A DNA stretch of 64,000 nucleotides from Paraphaeosphaeria minitans (taxonomy: Eukaryota; Ascomycota; Dothideomycetes; Pleosporales; Didymosphaeriaceae). Shown one piece after another: positions 33,401-44,322 of this stretch. Both the position numbers and the translations under genes were made by a program. Each line of letters starts with the position of its first letter. The stretch's first letter is position 1. Below the pieces are notes generated by a model. The model was given only the letters and a program-made list of their open reading frames with translations, did no database searches and had not been told where the DNA came from. The stretch is taken from NCBI GenBank assembly GCA_015832175.1, contig WJXW01000006.1:1612001-1676000 (forward strand). Reading direction: 5' to 3'.

Positions 33401-34270
33401 CGCGAGCCTTTCTTCCCTGGCCCAGGAGAGCGCTGCGTCTCGTTCCTAAGGGTCGTGTTGGGCCGCACGCCATATATCAGACCTAGACCCCGCTTGAACT
33501 TGTCAGGCAGTAAGTCCGGACGCGCACATCCAACGATCCAGAATATCCCCTAGCTGTCCTTTTAATCGTTGAGCCAGGAGTGTCTTGGAGCTCCTGGTCT
33601 GCCTTTTCGCTTGAAACGGAATCACTCGATACTCATAGCGGCGAATCACCCGTGGCCGACGAGGCCCGTGGAGATCAACACGGGCGCGTGAGCTACAGCT
33701 TGAAAGTTATATTCCCCATCGCTGGCCCGTCCTTGAGCGTCTGCTCGCCTCGCAACGGTTTTGCCACCCTTGTTATTCGGATGCAAGCACCGCCACACTA
33801 TACTCAGGATTGGACTAACCGAACGCCACGACTCACTCGGAACCGCCGTAGGGTGGCGTAGTTTGAGCAAGAGTAACTACTAACCAGCCTTCACCGAGTT
33901 TTTGGTGGACATTTGGGAATTGGATCGTAAATTGTTAGTCGTCTTAAATGGTGCAGCTCCCGCCCGATGTACCTGAAGCCTAGTCAGATTCGCCACCCCC
34001 AGGCTTCCAGCACTTTGGGTAGTCCGAAAGCTACATACAGCACACACCAAATCAACGTCCGGAAGCATCCCGAGCTGAAGGTTGCTGACGACACCAAGAG
34101 CAATTTCGACTGGCATACCCCAACATCGACCTTTGTGGCGCCCGACATTTCTTTCCTGTTGGCCATACCGATGTCTCTATGAGTTGCTCAGCACATACAA
34201 GCTTTTGTCATACAGGGCCCGGTCTGTCGTTGCACACAGTCTTTAACCGGATCGCACCGAATTTCCCAAC
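30412..34270. other. 3.9-kb gene-free stretch
   Basis: I find no gene. Frames are short, overlap on both strands and break often. A few plus-strand frames at 33131-33364, 33258-33449 and 33580-33861 follow one another in different phases and could be remains of an old gene, but no family is recognisable. The right end contains the promoter of the 1624-aa gene. Confidence 0.5.
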
Positions 34271-37200
34271 ATGGCTACCTATAAATCACATTCCAACCTT
34301 CAAAGGAGGATGGAGGAACAACCGCCGTACCCCCGTCGTGCACCTACTGGCAGACTACCACAACGATCTGTCACGCCCACTACAGCTGTTTCCCAGGTAC
34401 CTGCGCCCGTATCATCTAAGCTCCAGAAAAGGAGGCCTTTGAGAGATGAGGTACCTCTCACTAGAGGGGCTACTGGTCAAAGAGCGCCGACGCCAAAGGC
34501 AGCGGTAACCTTGGGGTCGCGCCAAACTGGCGCTTCTTCCACTGCACCTACAATTCATCCCACCTCACGCCATATGGTTCCTAAAAATGCTTTACAGAGC
34601 TCTTCTCGCTTGCCAAAACCTGAAATGCCTACGAACACACGCACACCATCCCTAGTATCAGGATCCTCCGCCTCGACCGCCGATAGTCCGCGATCGAATC
34701 TCCTGAGGCGCAACCAGACAAACATTGGAGTCGGAGGTTCTCGAGAAGACGTAAGTTCGAAGTTTTCCAAAGAGAAGGCCATTATGCCCTTACGCATTCC
34801 TGGAGGCTACAAGGATCCTTTCTCCGAGACGGTGCTCGGCATATCAATACCATCGACTTCTGCAGTTTTTGCCCACCCGGCGGCAGAGTTGGAGCTACAG
34901 GATCGTTCTCATTACGAATATGATTTGGGACCGACGGAAGTTCTACCGCTACCCGCTCCTCATTATACTCTTTCTACCACTCCTTCCACTCGATATTCTG
35001 AATCACCTGGACCGTTCAGTGTCTCGTCAACTCCGACATCCATGTCCTCGTATTCTCCAGGAGTCGTGATATCGACGAAGACCACCATACGTACGCGACA
35101 AGTAAGCCCGTTACAGGGCAAACCTCCAGTCGTAAGATACAGGACTCCGGAAGAGCGTGCACTCCCATCACTGCCAGAGCCAGCGACAGCTTCAACCGCT
35201 ACTTCTTCGGTGCGTATGAACGCCGAGAAAAGCAACGAGAGGTCACAGATTGAACAACTACCAACTCGACCTTCTGATCCTACTTCCAGGACGACACATA
35301 CGCGCCTCCCAGGATCACACCGGCAAGCGGACATATTGAAGAGCGACGTGAATAGAGGACTTCGACGACCATCTCAAATCGCGGAGCAGAAATCCCAAGT
35401 ACAGGCACCTCCCGAACTGGCCCATTTGGCAGATCAGCCGTCATCGACCGCAGCTCCCAGAAGACCCTCACGGCCAAGCAGAGATGGTACCCCCGAAATA
35501 ACTGGATTCCGTGGGCCTTCACCAATCATTCAAAGTAACATGCACAGCTTCCCGTTTTCGCATCAACGAACTACGTCTACGGGCTCAACTTCAAGCGTAG
35601 GGATGAACAGCAAGACCCGATTTGGCATCATGTCGCCTAAGCAATCGTCGCGCAACCCGTCCCCGAACCCGAGTCTTACTTCAAGTCTTGCCCCAATCTC
35701 ACGTGTTCCTACTCGAGGACATACACCAGATTTACAGCCAGACAAGAAGCGGTCATCAACTCTACCTACTCCTGCTCCTGCGCCGGGCCCGAGCAAAACC
35801 TCTCGGTTCGGGTTCTTCTCTAGACGCGCCAAAACGGAACCAACCGCCCCTGCTATCAAATCAGAGAAGAAACTCCACCGACGGGGTCCCGCTGCTGGCA
35901 CGGGCCACGAAGGATATGGTCGGTATGCTGTTGGGCTGAGAAGTGCGAGTACAGCCAGTGGGCCAAGTATCGGAAAGTCACCAAGTGCTGCAAATACGTC
36001 CGAGAGCTTGGACAAGACGCCTTCCACCCGTAAGAGCAGTGTAACGAGCACTACCAGCACAGAGATGGATGACTTCTTCCTCGAAAGGCTCAATCCTGTT
36101 GTTATTCGCGGCAATGGAAGCAACAGCGAATTAACAATGAGCCCGGAACCGTTACGGAGCACGAGCAGCCTTGACGTCTCGAGCCCTCAACTTTCGCAGC
36201 CGAGCAAGACCACGAAGGGCCCCTCGGGCACCGACTCGGAAAAAGCACGCCCGGCATTGTTACCCTCGGCAATGTCTGATTCCGTCTATGGGATGTCGCC
36301 AGTGAAAATGCCTATCGGCCCACGACGTCCATCAGAGAGCGAAGATGAAGTAAATAAGTCGTTCATCCCAGCTATCACCGCTAAGCGCGCTTCACGTACT
36401 TCGAAACTGGTCGATACAACAGCTTCTGCGATACAAATCTCCAGCAAAGCACGGAAGGGTTCCTTCACTGGGACTACCTTAGATGGCAAGGAAGGTGGTT
36501 GGCTCAAATCTTCGAAGAAAGAGAAAACCGAACAAGAGGAGTCGAAGCCACCAAGAAAGTGGAACTTTTTCCAACGTGCCCACGGTGCTTCTCGTGCACC
36601 TACTCCGGCTGTGGAAGCACCAACCTCTTCTGCTCCTCGTCTACCAGTTTCGCGGTCCGTTGCCCACTACGCCATAGTAGACTCTCCATCTGGACTCAAT
36701 GCGAACGACATTGAGATGATCATGAAAGAGGCTGACAGTGCACCCGAAGAAGTGCCAAATCCAATTCAACAGGATGAGCCTGTAGAGTTTAACGTCCAGC
36801 CAAAGGCTACGGAACGTCCACCGTCGATGCTGCTACCTCCGAAGCTCATCTTGCCTGATATATTCACGGCATCTGCCCGACCAGCTTCGCCTAAGGTCTT
36901 TTTGCGGCCTGTGGCTGAGGCTCAACCCAGACTCACCCTGGATACAAGTGTTACTAAACAGGCTCATCGTGTGCCACCCTCGGTGGGCTACCTGACTCCG
37001 GTCACAGATCTTTCGGCTCCATCTTCTCCGGTCAGTCCGCTTTCCCCGGTACAGCCTTCCGACCTTGTTGTGTCGCCAAAGACACTCCCTGCACCAGTCT
37101 TCCTGCCGTCACCACTAGCCGCACTCTCCCCTCCAAGGCCGCCGCCTTCAAATCCTCCTCCAAGACCCAGCCGCCTGGCCCAAGTAGGACGCATACCTCA

Positions 37201-39145
37201 AGTCGTTTCGACCCGCCAAAAGGCACATCGCCCCCATTCGCGGTCCTTCTCTCGGCCCTTTGCTATGACTCAGCCGGGTCCAACGGCGCCTTCGCGGAAT
37301 TCATTTGACTCCATAGGTCCTATGACCGTGACAGCTGTCCCGGCGGAGCCGTACCCTATTCTTCATGGCCTTAACGCTCTCACCCATGGCACAGCTATCG
37401 CTACCATGAGCCCGAGTGCGGAAGAGTCCATGCGCCAAAGGGAGTTCTTCGTTTTCCCATCCAGGAAGAGTTCTGAGGTTTCGTACTCTAGCAGCTCAGG
37501 CACCTGGAGCTTCCCTGCAACCGCTGGCACTGCAATTGTCCCTAATTGCGGGGCACCACAATCCGAGGACGAGGTCTGGAACGAATACAACGACCTTCTT
37601 GACGAGGTTTTGTCCCCCACGGAATTGCAAAATGCAGACGGCGGCGAACCAGAAGAGGAGAGGTCTTCTCTGGAACCTCTGCCGCTAAAGCTCAAGCACT
37701 CCAGAGCGTCTTCACATTCGGCAGCTTCCACTACACGCGTCTCGAATCCCTCACTGCATCTGCGCCGCTCACGGCTACTTGCGGTCTTGCACTCCCAGTC
37801 TCCTACATCTTCAATCTCATTGTCTGAGTTCCTCCAGGAGCACGGAGATAGGAACATCAGTGTCGTGGATCCGATAAGTGGGCGTCTGAGCTTTCCGTCC
37901 ACTGCACACATGTCTATTGGCTCCGGACCGCGAAATCGGCTGAGCTCAAACCGATCTAGTCTTCCGATGGCTCTGGACTTGAGCTCCCGTCGGTCTCAGG
38001 TCACCCTGGCCTCCAAATCAGATAAGGATCGAAACAGTGCAAGTTCTAATAAGTACCGGGACACCCGTCTCATGGAAATGGCAGAAACACGGGCAGATGG
38101 GCTGTCAGCAGTGGCCAACCTTCGCTTCGGTGCCTTGATGACCAGCAAGTGGCTTTCTTTCGGCCGTGTTATTTTTAGCCCTGCGCACTTTGAACTGAAA
38201 GATCCCGAACATGATCGTATCCTTGTCATTGACGGCCTTGGCAAGGACTGGTCGTACTATTGTGCTCTTACGTATCCGGAAGCAACAGTCTATAACCTCG
38301 GGCCTGGTCAGCCATCCACAACGACCACGACTACCAACAATGTCCCTGAACCATGGTCGACGCTAAGCAATCACCGCCACTTCAACCAAAACTCTCTCGG
38401 CGACCCGTTTCCTTTCCCGAAAGGCTTCTTCGCTTGTGTTGTCCTCCGGTTCCCGTCAGCAGTTCCCACGTCTGTCCACCGCTCTGTGGTCTCGGAGTGC
38501 AAGCGGGTCCTACGACCCGGTGGTTTTCTGGAGCTTAGCGTCCTTGACCTCGATCTCGTGAATATGGGCAACCGCGCCCGACGTGCCGTGCGTGGCCTGA
38601 AAGTCAAGATGCAAGTCGCGGACGAGGACGTCTCCCTTCGCAACATCAGCGACGAGATCATGGGTCTCGTCGGAAAAAAGGGCTTCATTGAGTGCAACCG
38701 ATGCTTCGTCGGTGTCCCCGTCGCAGGTACCCTGCCTGGTACAGAGCAGAGCGATGCTGCCTTGTTCAAGAAGAGGAAGGGAAGCACCGCTGTTTCCATT
38801 AACAAGCCAACTGCAGCCGCCACCAAGGCTACCAAGAAGCCCAAGCCCGAGGTCTCGTTCTCGGACCTGCTTAATACGCGCGCTTCTTCCGAGTCTACAG
38901 ACAACACCATTACCGACATGGTGGCGCGAGTAGGCCGCTGGTGGTACTCGCGCTGCTACGAGTCCCTCGTCCTCCCCGAAGCTGGCGAGCCCGACGCCGC
39001 AAACTCAGGCGACCTCCTCCGGAGCAGCATCTGGCGCGACGAGAGCCTCATCAACGAGTGCGAGAAGCGCGGCACCAGCTTCAGGCTGCTCATCGGGTAC
39101 GCGCAGAAGCCCGTCGTCGGCGTACGCCGCACCGTGAGCGTCTAA
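34271..39145 (+). CDS. Large disordered protein with C-terminal methyltransferase-like domain
   Basis: One uninterrupted exon of 4.9 kb, 1624 aa, ATG at 34271. Residues 1 to about 1250 are rich in Ser, Pro, Thr and Arg with little predicted structure; short basic-Ser/Thr-Pro motifs suggest many phosphorylation sites, and there are Pro-rich runs near 930-970. From about 1270 the sequence is ordered. VLVIDGLGKDWSYYCALTYPEATVYNLGPG (about 1315-1345, split here as strand-loop-helix) sits where SAM motif I would be; FFACVVLRFPSAVP (about 1383-1396) and CKRVLRPGGFLELSVLDLDL (about 1406-1425) match the later strands of a class I methyltransferase. The classical GxGxG loop is not clear, so SAM binding or activity is uncertain. 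Similar large proteins occur in related fungi without known function. The domain call is firm, the role is not. Confidence 0.85.
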   Translation: MATYKSHSNLQRRMEEQPPYPRRAPTGRLPQRSVTPTTAVSQVPAPVSSKLQKRRPLRDEVPLTRGATGQRAPTPKAAVTLGSRQTGASSTAPTIHPTSRHMVPKNALQSSSRLPKPEMPTNTRTPSLVSGSSASTADSPRSNLLRRNQTNIGVGGSREDVSSKFSKEKAIMPLRIPGGYKDPFSETVLGISIPSTSAVFAHPAAELELQDRSHYEYDLGPTEVLPLPAPHYTLSTTPSTRYSESPGPFSVSSTPTSMSSYSPGVVISTKTTIRTRQVSPLQGKPPVVRYRTPEERALPSLPEPATASTATSSVRMNAEKSNERSQIEQLPTRPSDPTSRTTHTRLPGSHRQADILKSDVNRGLRRPSQIAEQKSQVQAPPELAHLADQPSSTAAPRRPSRPSRDGTPEITGFRGPSPIIQSNMHSFPFSHQRTTSTGSTSSVGMNSKTRFGIMSPKQSSRNPSPNPSLTSSLAPISRVPTRGHTPDLQPDKKRSSTLPTPAPAPGPSKTSRFGFFSRRAKTEPTAPAIKSEKKLHRRGPAAGTGHEGYGRYAVGLRSASTASGPSIGKSPSAANTSESLDKTPSTRKSSVTSTTSTEMDDFFLERLNPVVIRGNGSNSELTMSPEPLRSTSSLDVSSPQLSQPSKTTKGPSGTDSEKARPALLPSAMSDSVYGMSPVKMPIGPRRPSESEDEVNKSFIPAITAKRASRTSKLVDTTASAIQISSKARKGSFTGTTLDGKEGGWLKSSKKEKTEQEESKPPRKWNFFQRAHGASRAPTPAVEAPTSSAPRLPVSRSVAHYAIVDSPSGLNANDIEMIMKEADSAPEEVPNPIQQDEPVEFNVQPKATERPPSMLLPPKLILPDIFTASARPASPKVFLRPVAEAQPRLTLDTSVTKQAHRVPPSVGYLTPVTDLSAPSSPVSPLSPVQPSDLVVSPKTLPAPVFLPSPLAALSPPRPPPSNPPPRPSRLAQVGRIPQVVSTRQKAHRPHSRSFSRPFAMTQPGPTAPSRNSFDSIGPMTVTAVPAEPYPILHGLNALTHGTAIATMSPSAEESMRQREFFVFPSRKSSEVSYSSSSGTWSFPATAGTAIVPNCGAPQSEDEVWNEYNDLLDEVLSPTELQNADGGEPEEERSSLEPLPLKLKHSRASSHSAASTTRVSNPSLHLRRSRLLAVLHSQSPTSSISLSEFLQEHGDRNISVVDPISGRLSFPSTAHMSIGSGPRNRLSSNRSSLPMALDLSSRRSQVTLASKSDKDRNSASSNKYRDTRLMEMAETRADGLSAVANLRFGALMTSKWLSFGRVIFSPAHFELKDPEHDRILVIDGLGKDWSYYCALTYPEATVYNLGPGQPSTTTTTTNNVPEPWSTLSNHRHFNQNSLGDPFPFPKGFFACVVLRFPSAVPTSVHRSVVSECKRVLRPGGFLELSVLDLDLVNMGNRARRAVRGLKVKMQVADEDVSLRNISDEIMGLVGKKGFIECNRCFVGVPVAGTLPGTEQSDAALFKKRKGSTAVSINKPTAAATKATKKPKPEVSFSDLLNTRASSESTDNTITDMVARVGRWWYSRCYESLVLPEAGEPDAANSGDLLRSSIWRDESLINECEKRGTSFRLLIGYAQKPVVGVRRTVSV

Positions 39146-39728
39146 GTTTCTTTTCTCTCGAGCTGTGCTCCTGTAGGTCCAGGAGGCAAGGTTCCTTCTC
39201 CCATACGTTTTCTCTAATGGGTGCCATTTTCATTTGCGGCATTTTCATTTTTTTTTCCTCCTGCGTTCAAGCGGTTTTAATACCCTCTTTTGATTTCTCG
39301 CTCATTGCATAGCGATGGTGGACTCGATTGCACAAGAGCAGTACTCTATACTGTATCATACAGATTGGCGGGAGCCATCTACAGGTGGGAAAGGCGATAC
39401 TTGGCTATCGCATCCCGGTGCGAGCGGAGTTGGAACATGCTGGTAATGGTCAACAAAGTGCGCATAATGTGGCGGTATACCCTTGACGAAAGTATGTAGA
39501 TATGAATGATGATACGAGACTGAGAATATTTGCGCGCATCGTGAACCCATTTCCTTGTGATATATTCCAAATAAAGCGAAACTGTGCTGCCTGACCTCGT
39601 TCAGATCATCGCAAGCCAAAATCCAGAACCTCTCCCAATCGCCTCGTATTTATCGTGAGGCCGGAGAAAAATCCTGCCTCTCTTGCCGTTCCACGCTCCA
39701 ACGTCCTGCCTTTCACGCCGCACACCCC
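39146..39728. other. Convergent intergenic region
   Basis: 3' regions of the 1624-aa gene (+) and the PEBP gene (-). No gene seen. Pyrimidine-rich runs follow the plus-strand stop codon. Confidence 0.55.
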
Positions 39729-40352
39729 TCAACTCCCAACATCCATCCACGTCCCCGCCACGATCTCCCCGAGCTTCAACTTCTCCACGAACCCCTCCGT
39801 ATCATATCTAATCTTTCCCCACAGCCCCGATTCCTCCTGGCCCAACCCCAGTGTCACCCGCACCTCCTCTCTGCCCATGTTCTCGGGCTGCTCCCACACC
39901 AAAAAAATGTAGCGATGCGGGGCGCTGAAGCGGGGCGGCCCGGGCGGCAGCCACGACGTTAGCGGCGCTTCCAGCGTGCCTTCCCCGCTGGAAGGCGTCA
40001 GCTGCACCCAGGTGTCGGTCGCGGTGTCTGTCTCGGAGATGGGCGGGGAGGGCGGGGCCGCGGCGACGAGGTCGGTGTGGAGGTAGTGCAGGATGGGGGA
40101 GAGGAGGGGGAAGGAGGGCGAGGGCGCGTCGACGTCGAGGGAGAGGGCGATGTATTTTGCGCCTGGGACGTGGGTGCGGAGACAGGACTGGTTGACGGAG
40201 AAGGTGGGTTCGCCGGTGGTGCTGGGCTTGGAGGCTTTGGTGGCTGGGGCGGGGATTCGGGTGCCCGAGGGGAAGGTCATGAGAAGGGAGGGTGCGGTGG
40301 TGTCTTTGTTTTGGTCGAGGAACTTCTGAATCGTGGGTGTTGGCGAGGGCAT
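39729..40352 (-). CDS. Phosphatidylethanolamine-binding protein (PEBP) family
   Basis: PEBP proteins bind anionic ligands; the yeast member TFS1 inhibits carboxypeptidase Y and Ras-GAP Ira2. One exon. The ATG at 40352 gives 207 aa and starts MPSPTPTIQKFL; an in-frame ATG at 40454 would add 34 residues that look unlike the family. The ligand pocket motifs are present: YIALSLDVDAPSPSFPLLSPILHYLHTDL corresponds to the usual D-x-DAP...H block (written here as one family segment, residues about 65-93), and GPPRFSAPHRYIFLVWEQP carries the GPP and HRY residues. The C-terminal ends VAGTWMDVGS. The canonical DPDxP is DVDAP here, a common fungal change. Fold assignment is firm, partner unknown. Confidence 0.88.
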   Translation of the reverse strand: MPSPTPTIQKFLDQNKDTTAPSLLMTFPSGTRIPAPATKASKPSTTGEPTFSVNQSCLRTHVPGAKYIALSLDVDAPSPSFPLLSPILHYLHTDLVAAAPPSPPISETDTATDTWVQLTPSSGEGTLEAPLTSWLPPGPPRFSAPHRYIFLVWEQPENMGREEVRVTLGLGQEESGLWGKIRYDTEGFVEKLKLGEIVAGTWMDVGS

Positions 40353-41081
40353 GGCGAAGGAAGGCTGTTTCGAATCGCGGGGACAGACGGTGGTGATGGG
40401 TTCTTTATGTTTGATGAGGGAGTTGCACGAGATTTTCATAGATTGCTCCATCATGTTGTTAACTCCGCACGCAGCTTATCTCCGTCAACGATACGTTTCA
40501 CCTTCCATTAGCTAGTGCAGCCCATTCACTCTTGCTACGTTCGGCCCTTGGAGTACGACCGAGAGCGCGTCACATACGGCGACTCACGGGCATGTCCGAA
40601 GCAATGCACCCAGCAAAAGCAATGAATGAAGGGTTTGTGAACAAGACTCTATTAACTTCCGTCAGCTTCAAGTATGCTCCGGAACCCCGTGCCTACGCAC
40701 TTGCTCTTTGCCGCCGCATGCTGCAAACCTCCGACCAATTTTGTTGCTGCTGTAGAGAATCGCATCGGATGCTCATGTTCTTGTCACATTCGCTGTCAGA
40801 GCCTCTTACGAATAGCGTGAGCTGTTCCGCGGGACCCTCGCTCCCTCGCTCACTGAGTTTGGGTCTCTTCTTGCTGCTGTGCCATGGACGTTGAACGCGA
40901 TCTCGAATGTGACCCCGACTACACAGCTTTAGTCAGCATCTGCCACCGCTATTCGAACCTCACACGCTCTTGAGGGTGAAGTGAATCTATGGATATCGTG
41001 AAAGAAATTGGTACAAGGGAAAAAGATGCGATGCTTCATAAAGGGTCATGAAAAGGAGCTGGAATGGGGATGAGGGGGAAC
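40353..41081. other. Intergenic stretch
   Basis: Promoter side of the PEBP gene and 3' side of the DnaJ gene. No further gene is supported. Confidence 0.5.
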
Positions 41082-42652
41082 TCATGCCTTCTCCTTTTCA
41101 TGGTGGTGCGAGTGATGCTTGTGCTTCTTCTTGTCCTTGTCTGCCTTCGTTTCCTTCTTCGCCGCCGCCTCGGCCATGAGCTGCTCAAAGGCCATGAAGT
41201 CGCCCTCTTCTTCAGGATCGCGCTCAGCCTGAGGTTGATTAGTATTGATTCGATAGACAAGATACGCTGACATAGTCTTACCTTGGCGAACATCTCGCCC
41301 ATGATGACGAGAGCATGTGCTCGCTCGACGCGCTTCTCCAGCTTAATTTTCTTATCATTAAGCACCTGGTCACACACATCGCGGAGCACGCTCTGGATCT
41401 CGAACTTGCTCCCTCGCCAAGCAGCCGCAAGGATCTTGCCTGTGACTCTTTTCTCATACTCGGCCTTCTTCTCATCGGTCCAGTCTTCGCCGCCCTTCTC
41501 TTCCAGCTTGGCCATTTCCTCCATGGTGAGCTGAGCGTCAATGGCCGCCGACATGGTGTTCCATGTCTCCTTGACGAGCGTGCCCTTGTCCTTGACACGG
41601 GAAAAGAAGCCTGAGATACCGAGGAACTTCTGTGACTTGATGAAAGACGTAGCCTTGGAAAGATAAGTAGCACCCATGGCGTGGAGGATCTCCAGACCGA
41701 ATGACTCCATCTTGAGGTTCTCAATCTCGAGCTGTGTCTTCGCCTTGAAGGCCGCGGTGACGTCGGCGCCCTTGTCCGTCTCCGTCCATATGGAAATGCG
41801 GTCGACAAGTTTCTTGGCCAGCGTCTGGACACGCTCGTCCCGGATGCGCTTGCGCTCGAGCTCGTACGCTGCCAACTCCTCACGCTGTTCCTTGGTGAGG
41901 CCACCCTTCTTCTTCTGCTTCTCTCTCAGTTCTTTCTCAGCATCTGTGATGCCCGCCGCCTCCAGTCGTGCGTCCTCTTCCGACTTGTCCATTATAGCAG
42001 CTCGGATCGGTATTCCCCGACCGGGCTGGGGCGTGCTAGTGCCAGATGTTGAGGGCGCTTGCGGCGTGGAGGCAGCACCAGCAGCAGCGGCGGGCTCAGC
42101 GGGTGTCTCTACGGAAACGGGCAGAGGCGCAGCTTGTGTTTCCGGAACAGCACCTGCTCCAGGAACAGTTGCGGGTTCGGCAGCCTTGGCTTGTGCAGTG
42201 CTCGCGGGCTCGGTCGTCTTGTCAGCACCGGCAGCGGATTCGTCGGCGGTGGAAGCTGCAGCCTCAGCCTCGGCGGCCTCCTGCTCTTCCATTTCGCGCA
42301 TGGAGATCTCCATGGTCTTGGTAAGGTCCTTCATGAGCGAGATCTCGCCAATCCAGTCCATGAAGGCCTCGCCGCCAAAGATCATGGTGAAGAACTCGGC
42401 GGGGTCCTCGAAGCCGCTGCTCGGTATCGCGCCCTCCTTGCCATACTGGTCGTAGTTCTTGCGCAGCGTCTCATCGCTAAGGACCTGGTAAGCCTCGCCG
42501 ATCGCCTGGAACTTCTCGTGGGCCGTCTCGTCGCCGGGGTTCTTGTCGGGGTGCAGCTTGATGGCCAGCTTGCGGTAAGCCTTCTTGATTTCGAGTTCGG
42601 TTGCCGTGGGCGGCACCTGCAATGCGTCGTAGTATGCCGTTTCTTTAACCAT
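41082..42652 (-). CDS. DnaJ chaperone with DnaJ-X domain (CAJ1/DJP1-like)
   Basis: J-proteins stimulate Hsp70 ATPase; yeast DJP1 supports peroxisomal import and CAJ1 is related. Exons 42652-41282 and 41228-41082 join in phase 0 across a 52-bp intron with a TACTAATC branch site, giving 505 aa. The J domain covers about residues 5-70, with the HPD motif at 34-36. A GF-like stretch with [15 protein letters not shown] follows. Residues about 125-215 are Ala/Glu/Pro/Thr-rich linker. The DnaJ-X domain runs from about 240 to 450, including [28 protein letters not shown] and FFSRVKDKG. Reading through the intron would give a basic tail; spliced, it gives an acidic helix and a His/Lys-rich end ([15 protein letters not shown]), which is the usual form in this family. 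Confidence 0.93.
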
Positions 42653-43452
42653 TGCGGCGGTATGCAAGAAAAAAGTGTTTATAGGGTGAAAGGGCGGTGG
42701 GCGCAGGTGGGGTTGTTATGGGCGTGGACGCGAGACGCTTCTCTTTTTTGCACCGCCACGGGCCACATGTGCAGCCAGCCGCCAGCCACCAGCCACCAGC
42801 CCACCGCACCTGCTCTCAACGTCATTGCCCACACGCGTCGCCAAGCTGCGGCCGGGCGGAAGCAGCGGACCAAACCATCCGCGCACGACGCAAGGTCGAT
42901 AGCCGTGCATAAGTGTTGACATGTAGGTAGTAGTATATCATCACAGCGAGGTTGGGCAGGAGTATATCATCACTGTGAGGGTGGGCAGTAGTATATCATC
43001 ACTGTGAAGGTGGGCAGTAGTATATCATCACTGTAAGGGTGGGCAATCACAGCGTCTGTGTTTTGCCACTCCACAGACAAATCAAGCTCAAAGTCACCAT
43101 GAAAGCACCGCAGACATGGCTTCTATCGTAGTTGTATTCACCTAAGACACTGTCGTCTCGCCAGCACAACCCACCCCCCTGATCGTAGGGTATACTCGGG
43201 GTGCCCGTAAATCATGCTAAAACCCAATGTCACACCCATCGCCGCCCATGCTACGTAGACGCCATGCTAGAACCAACCAGCCAACATGTGCCGGTACCAA
43301 CTTTTGTCTGGACCCGTGCAAAGGAAATCATGTAGACGGCATAACCAAAGAAATACTCCCGGGCCACGCTACTGTCGAGGAACCGGGTACCGCACTCGGC
43401 GTGGTATCCAGTAGCTTCCAAACCAGAGGTCATACACCCGTCTCGAGCCTTC
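42653..43452. other. Intergenic region with minisatellite
   Basis: 800 bp between the DnaJ start and the eIF4E stop. The only feature is a four-copy 29-bp tandem repeat. A Pyr/CAG-rich stretch at 42770-42800 has short imperfect repeats of CCAGCCAC. Confidence 0.55.
42931..43045. repeat. 29-bp minisatellite, four copies
   Basis: Units at 42931-42959, 42960-42988, 42989-43017 and 43018-43045. Each has the core AGTATATCATCAC, then a variable CGAG/TGAG/TGAA/TAAG, then GGTGGGCA. Copies differ at one to four sites. It lies about 280 bp upstream of the DnaJ start codon. Confidence 0.93.
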
Positions 43453-44322
43453 TTAGACCACGAACTTGGCCTTCGCACGGGTGCTACCGGCGTGAGCAGC
43501 ATCCGTGTGTCCAGAAAACTCGACCTGGTCGTTCTCCTTGAGCTGCAAAGCCTGCTTGAACCGCTTGCCGATTTTGCTGAGCGTCTCCTTGCCCTGCTCA
43601 AAGGTGCGGCCCTTGTTCTGGTCATTGGGGAGAGCCTTGCCGACTGTCCGCGTCCAGAGACCGATACGGTAGAAGCCACGGCGGACGTTGACAACGACAC
43701 CCATCACCTCGCTGTCGTCCTCGTCCTCCAGGTTCTCGCCGATGGCAGCAAGCATAACGTGCAGCCACAACGCATCGATGTTGATCGCCTTCTTGTCCTT
43801 GAACTGGAAGGCCCACTTGCCGCCGTGCTTGTTCTGGGCGTCTTCCCACTCGGGGCGCACGCCCTGCTTGAAGAGGTGGTAGTCTGACTTCAACGCGAGA
43901 TCTGAGGTGGGCGTGATGTTGTTCTGTGGGACCGTTAGCATGCGTTGCATCGATGGCAATGGTGCTCGCTCTTACGTAGATCCCCCAAAACTCCTCGACC
44001 GAGTCGAAAGAGATGACCTCCTTCAGCAGCTCATTCCAGTTGTCACCCTAGGCACGTTAGCGAGGCAGGGAGCATGGTCGCCACAAACGCATACCTTTCC
44101 GCTCGGCGGCTTGGTAAACCAGAGGGTCCATGTGTTCATGAGCGGGTGCTTGACGTTGAAGTTCTCGGGGTCGTGGAAAACGGTCCTGATGTCGCCTTCG
44201 GACGTGGCAGTAGTGGAGCCCGGCTCCTTGGACCCGCTGGAGGTCTCATCGGTCGGAGAGATGGGGATGGTGTCGAGGGGAACCTGCTGATTCGGGTTGG
44301 GCGCGGTCGCGACGTCGGTCAT
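43453..44322 (-). CDS. Translation initiation factor eIF4E (cap-binding protein)
   Basis: eIF4E binds the mRNA 5' cap and, through eIF4G, recruits the ribosome. Three exons, 44322-44095, 44047-43976 and 43923-43453, phase 0 throughout, with introns of 47 and 52 bp, give 256 aa. The first 45 residues are Pro/Ser/Thr-rich. The conserved core starts at HPLMNTWTLWFTKPP. The cap-stacking Trp residues are present in WNELLKEVISFDSVEEFWGIY and GVRPEWED, and WAFQF and LWLHVMLAAIGE follow. Arg/Lys residues for the cap phosphates lie in VNVRRGFYRIGLWTRT. The end is KAKFVV. The 24-codon middle exon begins at GDNWNELL. Gene symbol is left open because fungi often carry more than one eIF4E. Confidence 0.95.

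Noticed and set aside
35563..36162. 199-codon reverse frame inside the 1624-aa gene, and similar long reverse frames in the SET, DnaJ and phosphoesterase genes
   Set aside because: These mirror the codon pattern of the sense genes and carry no domains; they are antisense shadows.
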